Below, one piece after another: positions 9,528 through 18,958 of a stretch of 64,000 nucleotides of DNA. Origin of the DNA: Opitutales bacterium (GTDB taxonomy: Bacteria; Verrucomicrobiota; Verrucomicrobiia; Opitutales; Oceanipulchritudinaceae); contig JAFIGG010000001.1 in assembly GCA_020831485.1 (NCBI GenBank), positions 62,001-126,000 of the forward strand. The letters run 5' to 3'. The notes beneath the pieces were generated by a model. That model saw only the letters and a list, made by a program, of their open reading frames with translations. It was not told the DNA's origin and did not search any database. Made by a program: the position numbers and the translations under genes. Position 1 is the stretch's first letter; each line of letters starts with the position of its first letter.

Positions 9528-10313
9528 CTATAGCGTGGAAAAAATCCGCTCTGCATTTCCTGAGAGGATTGCATGCTTGGCCGCTTCGGGCACTTCCGCG
9601 AACACGACCCTTCCCAACTGATGGGCAGCGTCGAAAAATGCCTGATCCGAGCCCCAGACGATTTGTTCGACCGGGACCTCCCTGACGAGGTACTCCACCA
9701 GGCCCTTCGGGCACTTCGAATAGCAAAGCTCCAGGTTTACGTTTGGAAATTTTAGTGCGGAATCGACATACTTGTCCAAATCCCGGGACCCTACGTGCGC
9801 GCACAGCCAGCGGATGTCCGGATACTGCCTGAAAGCCTCCTGCAGTTGATCCATCTCCGCCCCCCAGGTATGCACCAGCACGGGCATGCGGTGGCGGTTC
9901 GCAAAAGCATAAATGGGCGCATAATTTGGATGATCGTAATCCAGACCGGGCACAAAGGAATAACTGTAGATCTTCATTGCCCGAAGGCCCAGCCCATAGG
10001 CGTATTCAAGCTCTGTCTCGATGGTGTCCGGATCGCCGGGGTCAGAAGTCATGTAGCCGATGATTCGATGTGGATACTGTTTCTGCGCTTGCGCCACCTG
10101 TTCGTTCCCCCAGCGGGTTTGTCCAAAAATCCCTGGCAGGGAAGAAACCGCCGCGCGGTCAATACCGAGGCGATCCATCCGTCGAATCAAGCCGGCAGAG
10201 GTCCAATCAACCCAGGGAAACTTGGGAGCCGGTCCCAGGTGCGTATGAGCATCAAAAATCGAGAACGACAAGGGAAACCGCCGCTCCAGAACTGCTCTAC
10301 ATAAAGCATCCAT
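9528..10313 (-). CDS. Metal-dependent amidohydrolase (amidohydrolase-2 / COG2159 type)
   Basis: 261 residues with no signal peptide, so cytoplasmic. It shows the TIM-barrel metal motifs of amidohydrolase-2 proteins: 'FDAHTHLG' (HxH near residue 22), 'VLVHTWG', 'LCAHVGS' and the late Asp in 'VWGSDQAFFD'. The family hydrolyses lactones and amides or decarboxylates aromatic acids; the substrate here is unknown. Its start lies 2 nt after the upstream gene, and a perfect GGAGG (10320-10324) sits 6 nt before the ATG inside the end of that gene. The two are translated as a pair. It is the last gene of the aminotransferase operon. Confidence 0.85.
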   Translation of the reverse strand: MDALCRAVLERRFPLSFSIFDAHTHLGPAPKFPWVDWTSAGLIRRMDRLGIDRAAVSSLPGIFGQTRWGNEQVAQAQKQYPHRIIGYMTSDPGDPDTIETELEYAYGLGLRAMKIYSYSFVPGLDYDHPNYAPIYAFANRHRMPVLVHTWGAEMDQLQEAFRQYPDIRWLCAHVGSRDLDKYVDSALKFPNVNLELCYSKCPKGLVEYLVREVPVEQIVWGSDQAFFDAAHQLGRVVFAEVPEAAKHAILSGNAERIFSTL

Positions 10314-10315
10314 AC

Positions 10316-11107
10316 TTAGCCTCCGAAAAATTCGATTCTAATTTCATGTAACAGTGACTCCAAATTTTCTGCCGCAATGGCCCTTCGGGTTGCGTCATCA
10401 ATATCCGCAGCCATCAGCGACAACAGCGCAGCTCCGCCCTCTGCCTCGGGGAAGCCGCTGCCGAACACCCACCGGGACGGACCAAAATTCCTCACCAGGT
10501 CCTCAACACCTTCGGCAACCGAATACGCCTGACTCAGACACATCCACAATCCGGAATGACGCTCCAACAGGGGGTACACCTTGCGATTGCGTCCATCACG
10601 CGGAACATCGAGCAGGACAACCCGTAAAAAGGGATGGATCGAAAGCACTTCGTTCAGTGTATCCAGATCCAAACCAGTGTACGACAACAGCACGGGAATG
10701 CGCGCAGCCTCAAGTGCCCTGAGCAGTGCACCCGAACACCACTCACGCAGTGAATAGCCTTCCGCAACTGGGTCCAGCCAAGCGAGGAACGGTCCCTGCT
10801 TGAGTAGGCATTGCAACTGCTGCTGTGGACTGAAATCCGGTGCGACCCCATCCGGCGTCAACATGTAAGCCGGAACCCAGCCGCGGTCTTTTCCCCCGGA
10901 CTGGCAAAGGCGTTCATTCAATTCCCGGTTGCCCGCTTCCGCGCCACAATCCCAGCACTTCCGATTGCGCAGGACCCCTGCCTGAAATTCGAGACGGCCG
11001 AACTCTGCCTCAAGACTTTCGAAGTCATACCGCAACAGCCGATCGGGCACCCTGGGGCGCCCAATCAAAGCATCGACAGGACGAATGCGGAAACGCTCAA
11101 CCTTCAT
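10316..11107 (-). CDS. Degenerate amidohydrolase-like protein (probable pseudoenzyme partner)
   Basis: 263 residues. The C-terminal third resembles amidohydrolase-2 proteins: 'LVRNFGPSRWVFGSGFPEAE' followed by 'RRAIAAENLESLL'. The metal ligands seen in the next gene are absent: there is no N-terminal HxH, 'VLLSYTG' replaces the strand with His, 'VVLLDVPRDG' replaces the second His strand, and 'GSGFPE' stands where GSD is expected. A CxxC ('CWDCG') lies near residue 53. It overlaps the aminotransferase by 4 nt (ATGA) and ends 2 nt before the active amidohydrolase. A non-catalytic subunit or regulatory partner is the simplest reading (inference); an alternative is a divergent enzyme with other ligands. 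Confidence 0.6.
   Translation of the reverse strand: MKVERFRIRPVDALIGRPRVPDRLLRYDFESLEAEFGRLEFQAGVLRNRKCWDCGAEAGNRELNERLCQSGGKDRGWVPAYMLTPDGVAPDFSPQQQLQCLLKQGPFLAWLDPVAEGYSLREWCSGALLRALEAARIPVLLSYTGLDLDTLNEVLSIHPFLRVVLLDVPRDGRNRKVYPLLERHSGLWMCLSQAYSVAEGVEDLVRNFGPSRWVFGSGFPEAEGGAALLSLMAADIDDATRRAIAAENLESLLHEIRIEFFGG
10320..10324 (-). promoter_or_regulatory. Ribosome-binding site of the amidohydrolase, inside the preceding gene
   Basis: GGAGG on the minus strand, 6 nt before the ATG at 10313 and formed by the last Gly-Gly codons of the degenerate partner gene. It supports the short start and coupled translation of the pair. Confidence 0.7.
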
Positions 11108-12411
11108 ATCTCCAATCCCTTGTAGACCTTGATGATGCCCCGCGCAATATCCTCCATATCCTCGTCCGAATACAAAGGACCGACCGCAATGCCCACCATC
11201 GAATCAAGAATCTTGTCAGTCCGCGGAGCATCGCCGAGAGAATACCAGCCGGAAGCCCCTGAGTGCCCCGGACCGAAAGGCGCCAGGGCTGGATGCGACA
11301 GGCTTCGGTTGCGCACATAGTCGAGGTGCAGCAGGTTCACCATGCCTGAGGATGGGCCGACCCGGAAACCCTCCGCCTTATAGGCCTTGGAAAACAGCTG
11401 CCCCCGCTCTGGATTTCCAAGATCCAGAAAAAGGGTTATCCCCAGATCGCCCTCAGGGTCCGGCGAATCCCTAAAACGGATCTCCGGCAATGCATCGCGC
11501 AAGCGCTCCTGCAGCCTGTGATTCTTCCTGCGGCAGTCCGCGATCATCCCATCCAGCCTGTCAAACTGGGCAAGGCCCAGAGCCGCAACCACCTCACTCA
11601 TGCGAAATTGCATTCCGGGAAAGCCATCCGCCTCATCGCGCGCAAACAGTTGCACTCCCATCTGCTTACGGAATGTCGGCCGGGTCTTGCCCAAATCGTG
11701 ATACCGGACCGCGCGCTCGAACAACTCCGGCCGCCTGGTCAACAGAAACCCACCCTCACCTGTGCATAGAATCTTATTCGCCTGCATACTGAAGGCAGAC
11801 ACGTCCCCAAGCGTTCCCAGCAATTTTCCTTTATATCGCCCTCCCATCGCCTGGGCCACATCTTCGATGACGCCAATTCCAGCCCGTTCGGCAATCTCAA
11901 GGATCGAATCCATGCGCGCGGCACCACCTTGGTAATGAACAACCAATACGGCCTTGGTCGCAGGCGTGATCTTACGCTCCAAGTCTGCCGGATCCAGATT
12001 CAAGCTGCGGTCGATGTCCGCAAAAACCGGTAAAGCTCCCGCAAGAACAATTGCATTATAACAGGACAACCAAGCAAATGCCGGGAGAATCACTTCGTCA
12101 CCAGGGCCTATGCCCAAGGCGTTTACGGCACATTGCAGGGCACCTGAACAGGATGAAACACCTAGCGCGAGAGGTATCCCGAAATAATCCCGCAAACGCT
12201 TCTCGAAATCATCCGCGAAATGCGGTGTGCCAATCCCGTAATGCCGGAACAGGCTTTTGTTCTGAATCACTTTAAGAACCGCTTGCTCTTCCAGATCGCC
12301 GACCAAAGCGGCACCCAAAAGACTGCTCGGCAATGGATTCGACCGAACCGGAGCGCCACCATATAAACTCAAAACAGCAGAGAGAGACTCATCACCATGG
12401 TTAAATGACAT
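11104..12411 (-). CDS. DegT/DnrJ/EryC1-family PLP-dependent aminotransferase
   Basis: 435 residues. Type I fold with 'EDVAQAMGG' (Asp184, expected to contact the PLP ring nitrogen) and the Schiff-base lysine in 'MQANKILCTGEGG' (Lys213). The SSCSGALQCAV segment is the phosphate-binding region. This family usually transaminates keto-sugars, either nucleotide-linked or free. No nucleotide-sugar or glycosyltransferase genes lie nearby, so a catabolic role on a free keto- or amino-sugar is possible (inference). It is the first gene of a three-gene operon with the two amidohydrolase-like proteins. An AGCAAAC/GTTTGCT inverted repeat lies 31-48 bp upstream of its start. Confidence 0.88.
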   Translation of the reverse strand: MSFNHGDESLSAVLSLYGGAPVRSNPLPSSLLGAALVGDLEEQAVLKVIQNKSLFRHYGIGTPHFADDFEKRLRDYFGIPLALGVSSCSGALQCAVNALGIGPGDEVILPAFAWLSCYNAIVLAGALPVFADIDRSLNLDPADLERKITPATKAVLVVHYQGGAARMDSILEIAERAGIGVIEDVAQAMGGRYKGKLLGTLGDVSAFSMQANKILCTGEGGFLLTRRPELFERAVRYHDLGKTRPTFRKQMGVQLFARDEADGFPGMQFRMSEVVAALGLAQFDRLDGMIADCRRKNHRLQERLRDALPEIRFRDSPDPEGDLGITLFLDLGNPERGQLFSKAYKAEGFRVGPSSGMVNLLHLDYVRNRSLSHPALAPFGPGHSGASGWYSLGDAPRTDKILDSMVGIAVGPLYSDEDMEDIARGIIKVYKGLEI

Positions 12412-12441
12412 GAGTTTGAATTGTCATATTGAAAAAACAAA

Positions 12442-12459
12442 AGCAAACAAAAGTTTGCT
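12442..12459. promoter_or_regulatory. Inverted repeat: candidate regulator operator (site A) and/or gntR terminator
   Basis: A perfect 7-bp inverted repeat, AGCAAAC-AAAA-GTTTGCT. On the minus strand it reads ACTTTTGTTTGC, matching the TTTT(N)TGTTTGC core seen at 15274-15311 and 28259-28299, and it sits just upstream of the aminotransferase operon. The same structure, followed on the minus strand by TTTGTTTTTT, would also work as a Rho-independent terminator for gntR, whose stop codon is 32 bp upstream. Both roles are possible; sequence alone does not decide. Confidence 0.55.
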
Positions 12460-12490
12460 AGACTTATGCTTTTTAATAAAACAGATCAAT

Positions 12491-13642
12491 TCAGTCGACT
12501 GGATCCAGGCGTCGCATGGAAGCCTTTACCTCCAAGCAAGGAATCAAACGACCGGGACGATAATCCCTGCCACCATCGACCAGAGAAACAATCCAGCTGA
12601 TCAATTCCCGGCCCATTCGCGTTAGCGGAGGAGCAATCGTCGAAACTGGATGCCAACCGAGAGGGAACTGAGGCAACTCTGTACCGTCGAGGACGTTGTA
12701 CAGAACCGACAAAGCCTTGGGCAGACGTTCCGGGCAGCGGCGCATCGCCTCGCCCAGATAGCTCGCTGAATGGGAATAAAGGACGATGACACCGGTCACA
12801 TCTGGATTTGCCTCAAAGTAGGCCTGAACCATTTCCACCTGCTCGTCCACCGATTCATGTCCCGAAAATTCCTGAATCGCCGAGTCCTTAATAACCACGT
12901 CCAGAGAGTCGGCAGTATCCTGCAACGCACGCAGTCGTTCGCGATAATACTCGTCCGTTCGATCCGACACAAAAACCCCGAGACGACGGTGGTTGTGCAT
13001 TTTGAAAGCGGATAAAGCCTGTGAGCTGAATGCGTAGTCATCATCCCTCAAAACCGGAATATCACTGTCCTCAATCTTACGCATTGTCGTGATCACCTTG
13101 ATCCCCTCGCGGCGAATCTCATTGAGAATACCTGACTGATTCTGATAAGCATGCAACCAGATGACGCCGTCAGGCTGAGCCAATTTGATAAGCCCCAGGA
13201 GCTTTTCCCGCTTCTCCTCGCTACTTCCAATACCCTCGGGAATCCGCTCAAAAGAAACCTTAAGGTCCGCCTCCTGGGCGGCAAAAAGCATACCCTCAAT
13301 GATCTTGCCCGTATACCAATACTCGTCATTTCGAACAAAATAAGGCATGAGCACCAGGATCTCCTTCCGCCCATTTCGCCTCTCACTGGAAGGACGACTC
13401 TTGACATAGTAGCCACTTCCATGGCGAGCCTCAAGCACGCCTTCATCCTGAAGCAGACCGAGGGCCTTGTGCACCGTTGACAGACTGAGCTTACTGGTTC
13501 TGACCAACTGGCGAATGGTGGGAAAACGCTGGCCTACCTGAAAATTCTTATCGATCACATAGCGCTTCAACTCTTCCGCAAAATCACGGTAGTGCGGCCC
13601 AGCCACATCTCCAAAATCACCTGATGCTTTTACTCTAGCCAT
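12491..13642 (-). CDS. GntR-family regulator with LacI/PBP1-type sugar-sensing domain
   Basis: 383 residues. An N-terminal GntR winged helix (about 18-83; 'FPTIRQLVRTSKLSLSTVHKAL' region, then 'GVLEARHGSGYYVKSR') is joined to a periplasmic-binding-protein-like sensor (about 94-383, starting 'EILVLMPYFVRNDEYWYTG'). This AraR-like architecture usually responds to a sugar. It is the only DNA-binding regulator in the window and lies between the aminotransferase operon and sdaA. It is therefore the candidate that reads the TTTT(N)TGTTTGC sites upstream of the neighbouring transcription units (inference). The start at 13642 has no strong Shine-Dalgarno sequence. Confidence 0.9.
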   Translation of the reverse strand: MARVKASGDFGDVAGPHYRDFAEELKRYVIDKNFQVGQRFPTIRQLVRTSKLSLSTVHKALGLLQDEGVLEARHGSGYYVKSRPSSERRNGRKEILVLMPYFVRNDEYWYTGKIIEGMLFAAQEADLKVSFERIPEGIGSSEEKREKLLGLIKLAQPDGVIWLHAYQNQSGILNEIRREGIKVITTMRKIEDSDIPVLRDDDYAFSSQALSAFKMHNHRRLGVFVSDRTDEYYRERLRALQDTADSLDVVIKDSAIQEFSGHESVDEQVEMVQAYFEANPDVTGVIVLYSHSASYLGEAMRRCPERLPKALSVLYNVLDGTELPQFPLGWHPVSTIAPPLTRMGRELISWIVSLVDGGRDYRPGRLIPCLEVKASMRRLDPVD

Positions 13643-13852
13643 ACGTATCTATCACAAATTAATAATTAATACCTCAAAAAGATCCCACACTAAACGTTTA
13701 TTCAAAAGCCCCAAATCAAACAAAATCGAACAGTAAGAAAACAATCCATCCGCCAGACATCCAATGGTTTGCTTGCTTTTTCGAAAAGCAAGATGGATCC
13801 CATTTAAAAAAACTTCGACTGTCAACAAACACTTTTCCCAACCCGAACGCCC
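13643..13852. promoter_or_regulatory. AT-rich intergenic region upstream of the GntR gene, with a perfect hairpin
   Basis: The 210 bp between sdaA (stop at 13853) and gntR (start at 13642) carry no ORF. At 13772-13792 there is a perfect 9-bp inverted repeat, CTTGCTTTT-TCG-AAAAGCAAG, flanked by GGTTTGC at 13767-13773. It could be an autoregulatory operator or a weak sdaA terminator; no run of T follows on the minus strand, which argues against a terminator. The gntR promoter must lie here, but I could not assign a convincing -35/-10 pair. Confidence 0.4.
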
Positions 13853-15187
<1,335 letters not shown>

Positions 15188-15273
15188 CGATTACAGATTT
15201 TTAAGCGATCGATCCGCACCAAATAAAGCGTGAAGAAGACTTGCGGTAAGATCAAAAGCCTTCAGCCCTCTAG

Positions 15274-15311
15274 GCAAACAAAAAAGATACAGTTTGTTCT
15301 TTTTTGTTTGC
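15274..15311. promoter_or_regulatory. Candidate operator between sdaA and symporter 1 (site B)
   Basis: A 14-bp perfect inverted repeat: GCAAACAAAAAAGA at 15274-15287 and TCTTTTTTGTTTGC at 15298-15311, with a 10-bp spacer. It lies 87 bp upstream of sdaA and 66 bp upstream of the symporter gene, in the only intergenic gap between these divergent genes. No gene ends here, so a terminator role is excluded. The arm TTTTTTGTTTGC recurs at 28259-28299 and, in altered form, at 28048-28067 and 12442-12459. Confidence 0.65.
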
Positions 15312-15376
15312 ATTAGCGCTTTTCGATCTATTTCCGTTAGGTCTATTGGCAATCGAGCCCTCTACTCTCTCTCAAG

Positions 15377-17152
15377 ATGGATAATCAATTCGAGGTCATA
15401 ATCTTTCTGGCGTATCTGGGGTTTCTCTTGGTAATCGGTTTTGCGTTCTCCAAGTGGAGCAAAGGAACCCGGGATTATTTCATCAGCGGATCCAAGGCGA
15501 CCTGGTGGCTAGTAGGCATGAGTGTGTTCATGTCTGGAATCAGTGCTTACACATTCACCGGCAACGCCGGCATTGCCTATGAAGCTGGCTGGACGATCAT
15601 GGTTCAGTACATTGGCGGTATTTTCGCCTACGTATTGAATGCCATTTTCCTCGCCCACCTCTTTCGTCAAACCCGCTGCGTAACCTTTCCGGAAATCGCC
15701 CGAAACCGTTTCGGCAAACCTACCGAGATGCTGTATTCGCTGATCTCGGTGGTGAACTTCCCACTGTATTCAGGCATCATGATCTGGGCGGTGTCCTCAT
15801 TCGTATCGGTAATAACCGGCTGGCCGCTGGAGTGGCTGATTGTATCTCTCGGCGCAGTGGTTTTAATTTATTCCACGACAGGAGGCCGCTGGGCGGTGCT
15901 ATCGACCGACTTCATTCAGGGCATCTTGATGATGGGTTTGTCCATCCTGATTACGGTCCTGTGCCTAAGGGAACTCGGTGGCTTCGCGGGGATGTTTGCA
16001 ATGATCGAAGCCAAAGGGCTCAGCGAGCAGTTTGCCGTCGTCAACCCGCCTGAACTTCGCGTGGACGGCGTTTATGGTCCTCTCTGGATCGCAATGAACA
16101 CCTTGGTGGTTATAGCCGTTCAGTGTTCATTTCAGGTAGCAACCCGCTACTTCTCGGTGAAAACCGGCTGGGACGCGCGCAAGGCAGCACTGCTGGGAGG
16201 TGCCATGTTTGCGATGGGAACGATCGTCTGGTTCATTCCCCCAGTGGCAGCCCATCTGCTGTATTCGGATCAGGTGATGGCGATGACCCAGATTTCCTCG
16301 CCGCGGGAAGCCTCCTTTGCTGTTGTGAGTATGAATCTGCTGCCAACGGGGATGATCGGGATGATGATTGTTGCAATGATGGCCGCTTCGATGAGTACGC
16401 TCGATACAGGGCTGAACAATACCTGCGCCATCGTTATCCGAAACCTGGTGCCTGAATGGCGCCGCTGGTTGGGTCAACCTCAACCAAACGAGCGCCACGA
16501 GCTGATGCTCAGTCGGACAGTGACCATTATTCTGGGAATGGGGATAATCACCAGTGCACTCTATTTTGCCTCGGTTGAAGGCCGGGGAATGTTTGAGGTG
16601 GCCATCAACCTTCTGGCAATCGTCGGAATTCCCATGGCCATACCGATGATCTTCGGTATATTCATCCGCCGCATTCCCCAGTGGGGTATTTTCACCGGTA
16701 TGGGCTTTGGATTGCTGCCGTCCATCATCAGCATGTTGTTTCCAGAGCTGCTCAACTACCAGACCCGCACAATGTGGATTTTCATTGGCTCCTCCGTGGG
16801 AACGCTGATTTCAATGCCTTTCTGGAGACTGACCTCCGTCGTCTACCGCGAAAAAGTGAAGGACTTCTTTGAGCGCATGCACACGCCCATCCAGTTTGAA
16901 GAAGAGATTGGTCAGTCGGAAGACGTGCTCCAGCTCAAGCGGATTGGCTTGTTTTCATTGTGTGTCGGGGGGTTCGTCCTCGTCCTTCTGGTATTGCCCA
17001 ATGACGCCGCCGGCCGCATTGGTATATTCTGCATCGGCGCACTGATCAGCCTGATAGGCATCGGCATGATGCACGCCGCACGCCGCGCAAGGCTCAGAGC
17101 CCTGGCCGTTTTCAATCTTCAAAAAACATCCAAAAACAATGATGCTACATGA
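15377..17152 (+). CDS. Sodium:solute symporter (SSS family), copy 1
   Basis: 591 residues of LeuT-fold sodium:solute symporter with about 13-14 hydrophobic segments. Recognisable blocks are 'GTRDYFISGSKATWWLVGMS', 'YSTTGGRWAVLSTDFIQG' and 'MMAASMSTLDTGLNN', the last from the region that forms the Na+ site in this family. It probably imports sugar acids or small saccharides across the inner membrane. It heads a plus-strand unit with an alpha/beta hydrolase (14-nt overlap) and a DapA-like aldolase. It is homologous along its whole length to the symporter at 28360-30126, which also heads a sugar-acid operon behind a similar inverted repeat. Confidence 0.92.
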   Translation: MDNQFEVIIFLAYLGFLLVIGFAFSKWSKGTRDYFISGSKATWWLVGMSVFMSGISAYTFTGNAGIAYEAGWTIMVQYIGGIFAYVLNAIFLAHLFRQTRCVTFPEIARNRFGKPTEMLYSLISVVNFPLYSGIMIWAVSSFVSVITGWPLEWLIVSLGAVVLIYSTTGGRWAVLSTDFIQGILMMGLSILITVLCLRELGGFAGMFAMIEAKGLSEQFAVVNPPELRVDGVYGPLWIAMNTLVVIAVQCSFQVATRYFSVKTGWDARKAALLGGAMFAMGTIVWFIPPVAAHLLYSDQVMAMTQISSPREASFAVVSMNLLPTGMIGMMIVAMMAASMSTLDTGLNNTCAIVIRNLVPEWRRWLGQPQPNERHELMLSRTVTIILGMGIITSALYFASVEGRGMFEVAINLLAIVGIPMAIPMIFGIFIRRIPQWGIFTGMGFGLLPSIISMLFPELLNYQTRTMWIFIGSSVGTLISMPFWRLTSVVYREKVKDFFERMHTPIQFEEEIGQSEDVLQLKRIGLFSLCVGGFVLVLLVLPNDAAGRIGIFCIGALISLIGIGMMHAARRARLRALAVFNLQKTSKNNDAT

Positions 17153-18014
17153 TCGCCGACCGGCGCTTGCTTTAATTACGCTGCTGGTATGGTGCGCAAC
17201 TGCCCTAGCTGCCTGCTCAAAGCCTGCTACCGAAGCGCTTGCCCAGTCCTTCGAATCCTCTGATGGAGCGGCAATCCACTATGTCGAAAAAGGCACCGGA
17301 AACACCCTAGTCTGGATTCCCGGATGGACCTTTTCGGGGATGGTCTGGGAGGAGCAAATGGATGCCTTCGCGGCCACCCACCGCAACGTCGTCGTCGATC
17401 CCAGGGGACAGGGCCGGACACCCTTCAAGGATCATCCGAAATTATTTGAGCGCCGGGCAAAGGACCTGCATGAACTGCTCGCCCACTTGGACACGGAAGA
17501 TGCCATCCTTATTGGCTGGTCATTGGGTGCTGAAGAATTGGCCTTCATGGCTGCCCGCTACGGCACCGAGCGAATCGCGGCACTGGTACTGGTCGATTCA
17601 GATGTCACCAACGAGTCACGCGGTGATGAAGAAACCGCCGCCTCGCGGACTCAAGAGTTTCGCCAAAACCGGGAGGCGATGACCCAAAACTTCAACAGAT
17701 CCATGTTTGAAGGAGAAGTGCCGGAAGAGCTGCTTCAAAGGCTTGTAACGGACTCCCTCTCTGCCGATATCGAAGGCGCAACCCGCCTGATGACGCGTCC
17801 CCGGATCAACCATGGCAAGGCTCTCAGAGACCTCGACCTTCCGATTCTCTACATTGGTGCGGAAAGCAATCGTCACCTTACTGAATCCCTCACTACAACA
17901 GCGCCCTCTGTTCAAACGGTTCTCCTGAAAGATGTAGGCCATGCGCTCTTCATGGAAGATCCCGAAGCTTTCAACGCTGCCCTCAACACTTTCCTTAAAC
18001 AGATGGAGCTATAA
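17139..18014 (+). CDS. Alpha/beta hydrolase, lipoprotein
   Basis: 291 residues. A lipoprotein signal ends in the lipobox 'LAAC' (Cys26), so the enzyme should face the periplasm. The alpha/beta-hydrolase fold shows the oxyanion region 'WIPGWTFSG', the nucleophile elbow 'GWSLGA' (Ser128) and the C-terminal His in 'DVGHALFMEDPEAF'. It is likely an esterase or lactonase; the substrate is unknown. The start (ATG at 17139, with a second ATG at 17142) overlaps the symporter stop by 14 nt, indicating translational coupling. Removal of ester substituents from oligosaccharides before uptake would fit the neighbours (inference). Confidence 0.83.
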   Translation: MMLHDRRPALALITLLVWCATALAACSKPATEALAQSFESSDGAAIHYVEKGTGNTLVWIPGWTFSGMVWEEQMDAFAATHRNVVVDPRGQGRTPFKDHPKLFERRAKDLHELLAHLDTEDAILIGWSLGAEELAFMAARYGTERIAALVLVDSDVTNESRGDEETAASRTQEFRQNREAMTQNFNRSMFEGEVPEELLQRLVTDSLSADIEGATRLMTRPRINHGKALRDLDLPILYIGAESNRHLTESLTTTAPSVQTVLLKDVGHALFMEDPEAFNAALNTFLKQMEL

Positions 18015-18016
18015 CA

Positions 18017-18937
18017 ATGCATTCGGAACCCACAGCGACAATACCGATCTGGTCTGCTACCCCAACACCCCTTGACGATTCGTTTAAGGTAAACCTCGAA
18101 GATGTGAGACGCTTGATGCAACACCACATTGATTCGGGCATATCCGGAGTTATGCTGGCCGGCACTTCGGGAGAAGGCCCCTGGCTTCCCAACGCTGAAA
18201 TTGAGCGCCTGGTCGCCGCTGCAGCGGATGCCGCCGGAAAGGATTTGAAAATCGCCGCTCAGGTGAGCGACAACTCCGCCAACCGGATCCTCGAAAACAT
18301 CGACAGAGCAGCGAAGGCCGGAGCCCAATACGCCGTGATTGCCCCACCCTATTATTTGATGAATGCAAGTCCGGAAAACTTGCTGCGGCTTTACAGGACA
18401 GCGATCCGGGAGTCCGGACTACCCGTAATTATCTACAACATTGGAGGAAGACAGATTGTACTGACCGCCGAGATACTGGAAGAAATATACGCGGAGCCCA
18501 ATGTCGTAATGGTGAAGGACAGTTCAGCCGATCCCCGGACCCGCTCTGCAGCATTGAAAGCCCAGAAAACGCGACCCGAACTCAAGGTGCTGACCGGAGA
18601 CGAATTCAAGGTCATCGATCATTTGGAGGCTGGCGGGGCCGGGATGATGCTGGGGGGAGCGGCTCTGACAGGACGGATGAATGCCATGCTGGTAAACTCA
18701 TTTATGAAGGGAGACAAGGCTGGCGCACATGAATGGCAAAGCCGAATAAATTCGTTTCTGCTAACGATCTACGGAGGACCCGAAATACCTTGCTGGCTTC
18801 CGGGCTTAAAATACGCACTGGTTCGCCTGGGTGTATTTTCCAGTTGGTCACACACCCTTAATTATCCATTTGGCGAAGATCAGCGGCAACAGATTGATCG
18901 GGCTATCGCCACAGAAAGATCGCAGATTCTTGGTTGA
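18017..18937 (+). CDS. DapA/NanA-family pyruvate-dependent aldolase or dehydratase
   Basis: 306 residues. A TIM-barrel class I aldolase with 'GTSGEG' near residue 50 (phosphate/carboxylate-binding loop), Tyr140 in 'VIIYNIG' and the Schiff-base Lys167 in 'VMVKDSSAD'. The family includes dihydrodipicolinate synthase, N-acetylneuraminate lyase and 2-keto-3-deoxy-gluconate/galactonate aldolases. With DgoD-like, SMP-30 and SDR genes nearby, a 2-keto-3-deoxy sugar-acid aldolase giving pyruvate is the best guess. Adjacency to the kelch-symporter makes a sialate-type lyase a second option. It begins 2 nt after the hydrolase and ends 21 bp from the convergent symporter fusion. Confidence 0.85.
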   Translation: MHSEPTATIPIWSATPTPLDDSFKVNLEDVRRLMQHHIDSGISGVMLAGTSGEGPWLPNAEIERLVAAAADAAGKDLKIAAQVSDNSANRILENIDRAAKAGAQYAVIAPPYYLMNASPENLLRLYRTAIRESGLPVIIYNIGGRQIVLTAEILEEIYAEPNVVMVKDSSADPRTRSAALKAQKTRPELKVLTGDEFKVIDHLEAGGAGMMLGGAALTGRMNAMLVNSFMKGDKAGAHEWQSRINSFLLTIYGGPEIPCWLPGLKYALVRLGVFSSWSHTLNYPFGEDQRQQIDRAIATERSQILG

Positions 18938-18958
18938 GCACCGGACTCAATTAGCGGA

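Noticed and set aside
9484-9531. Inverted repeat ATAGGGCC / GGCCCTAT near the end of the amidohydrolase gene
   Set aside because: The loop is 32 nt and one arm lies within the coding region; no T-tract follows, so a terminator call is not supported.
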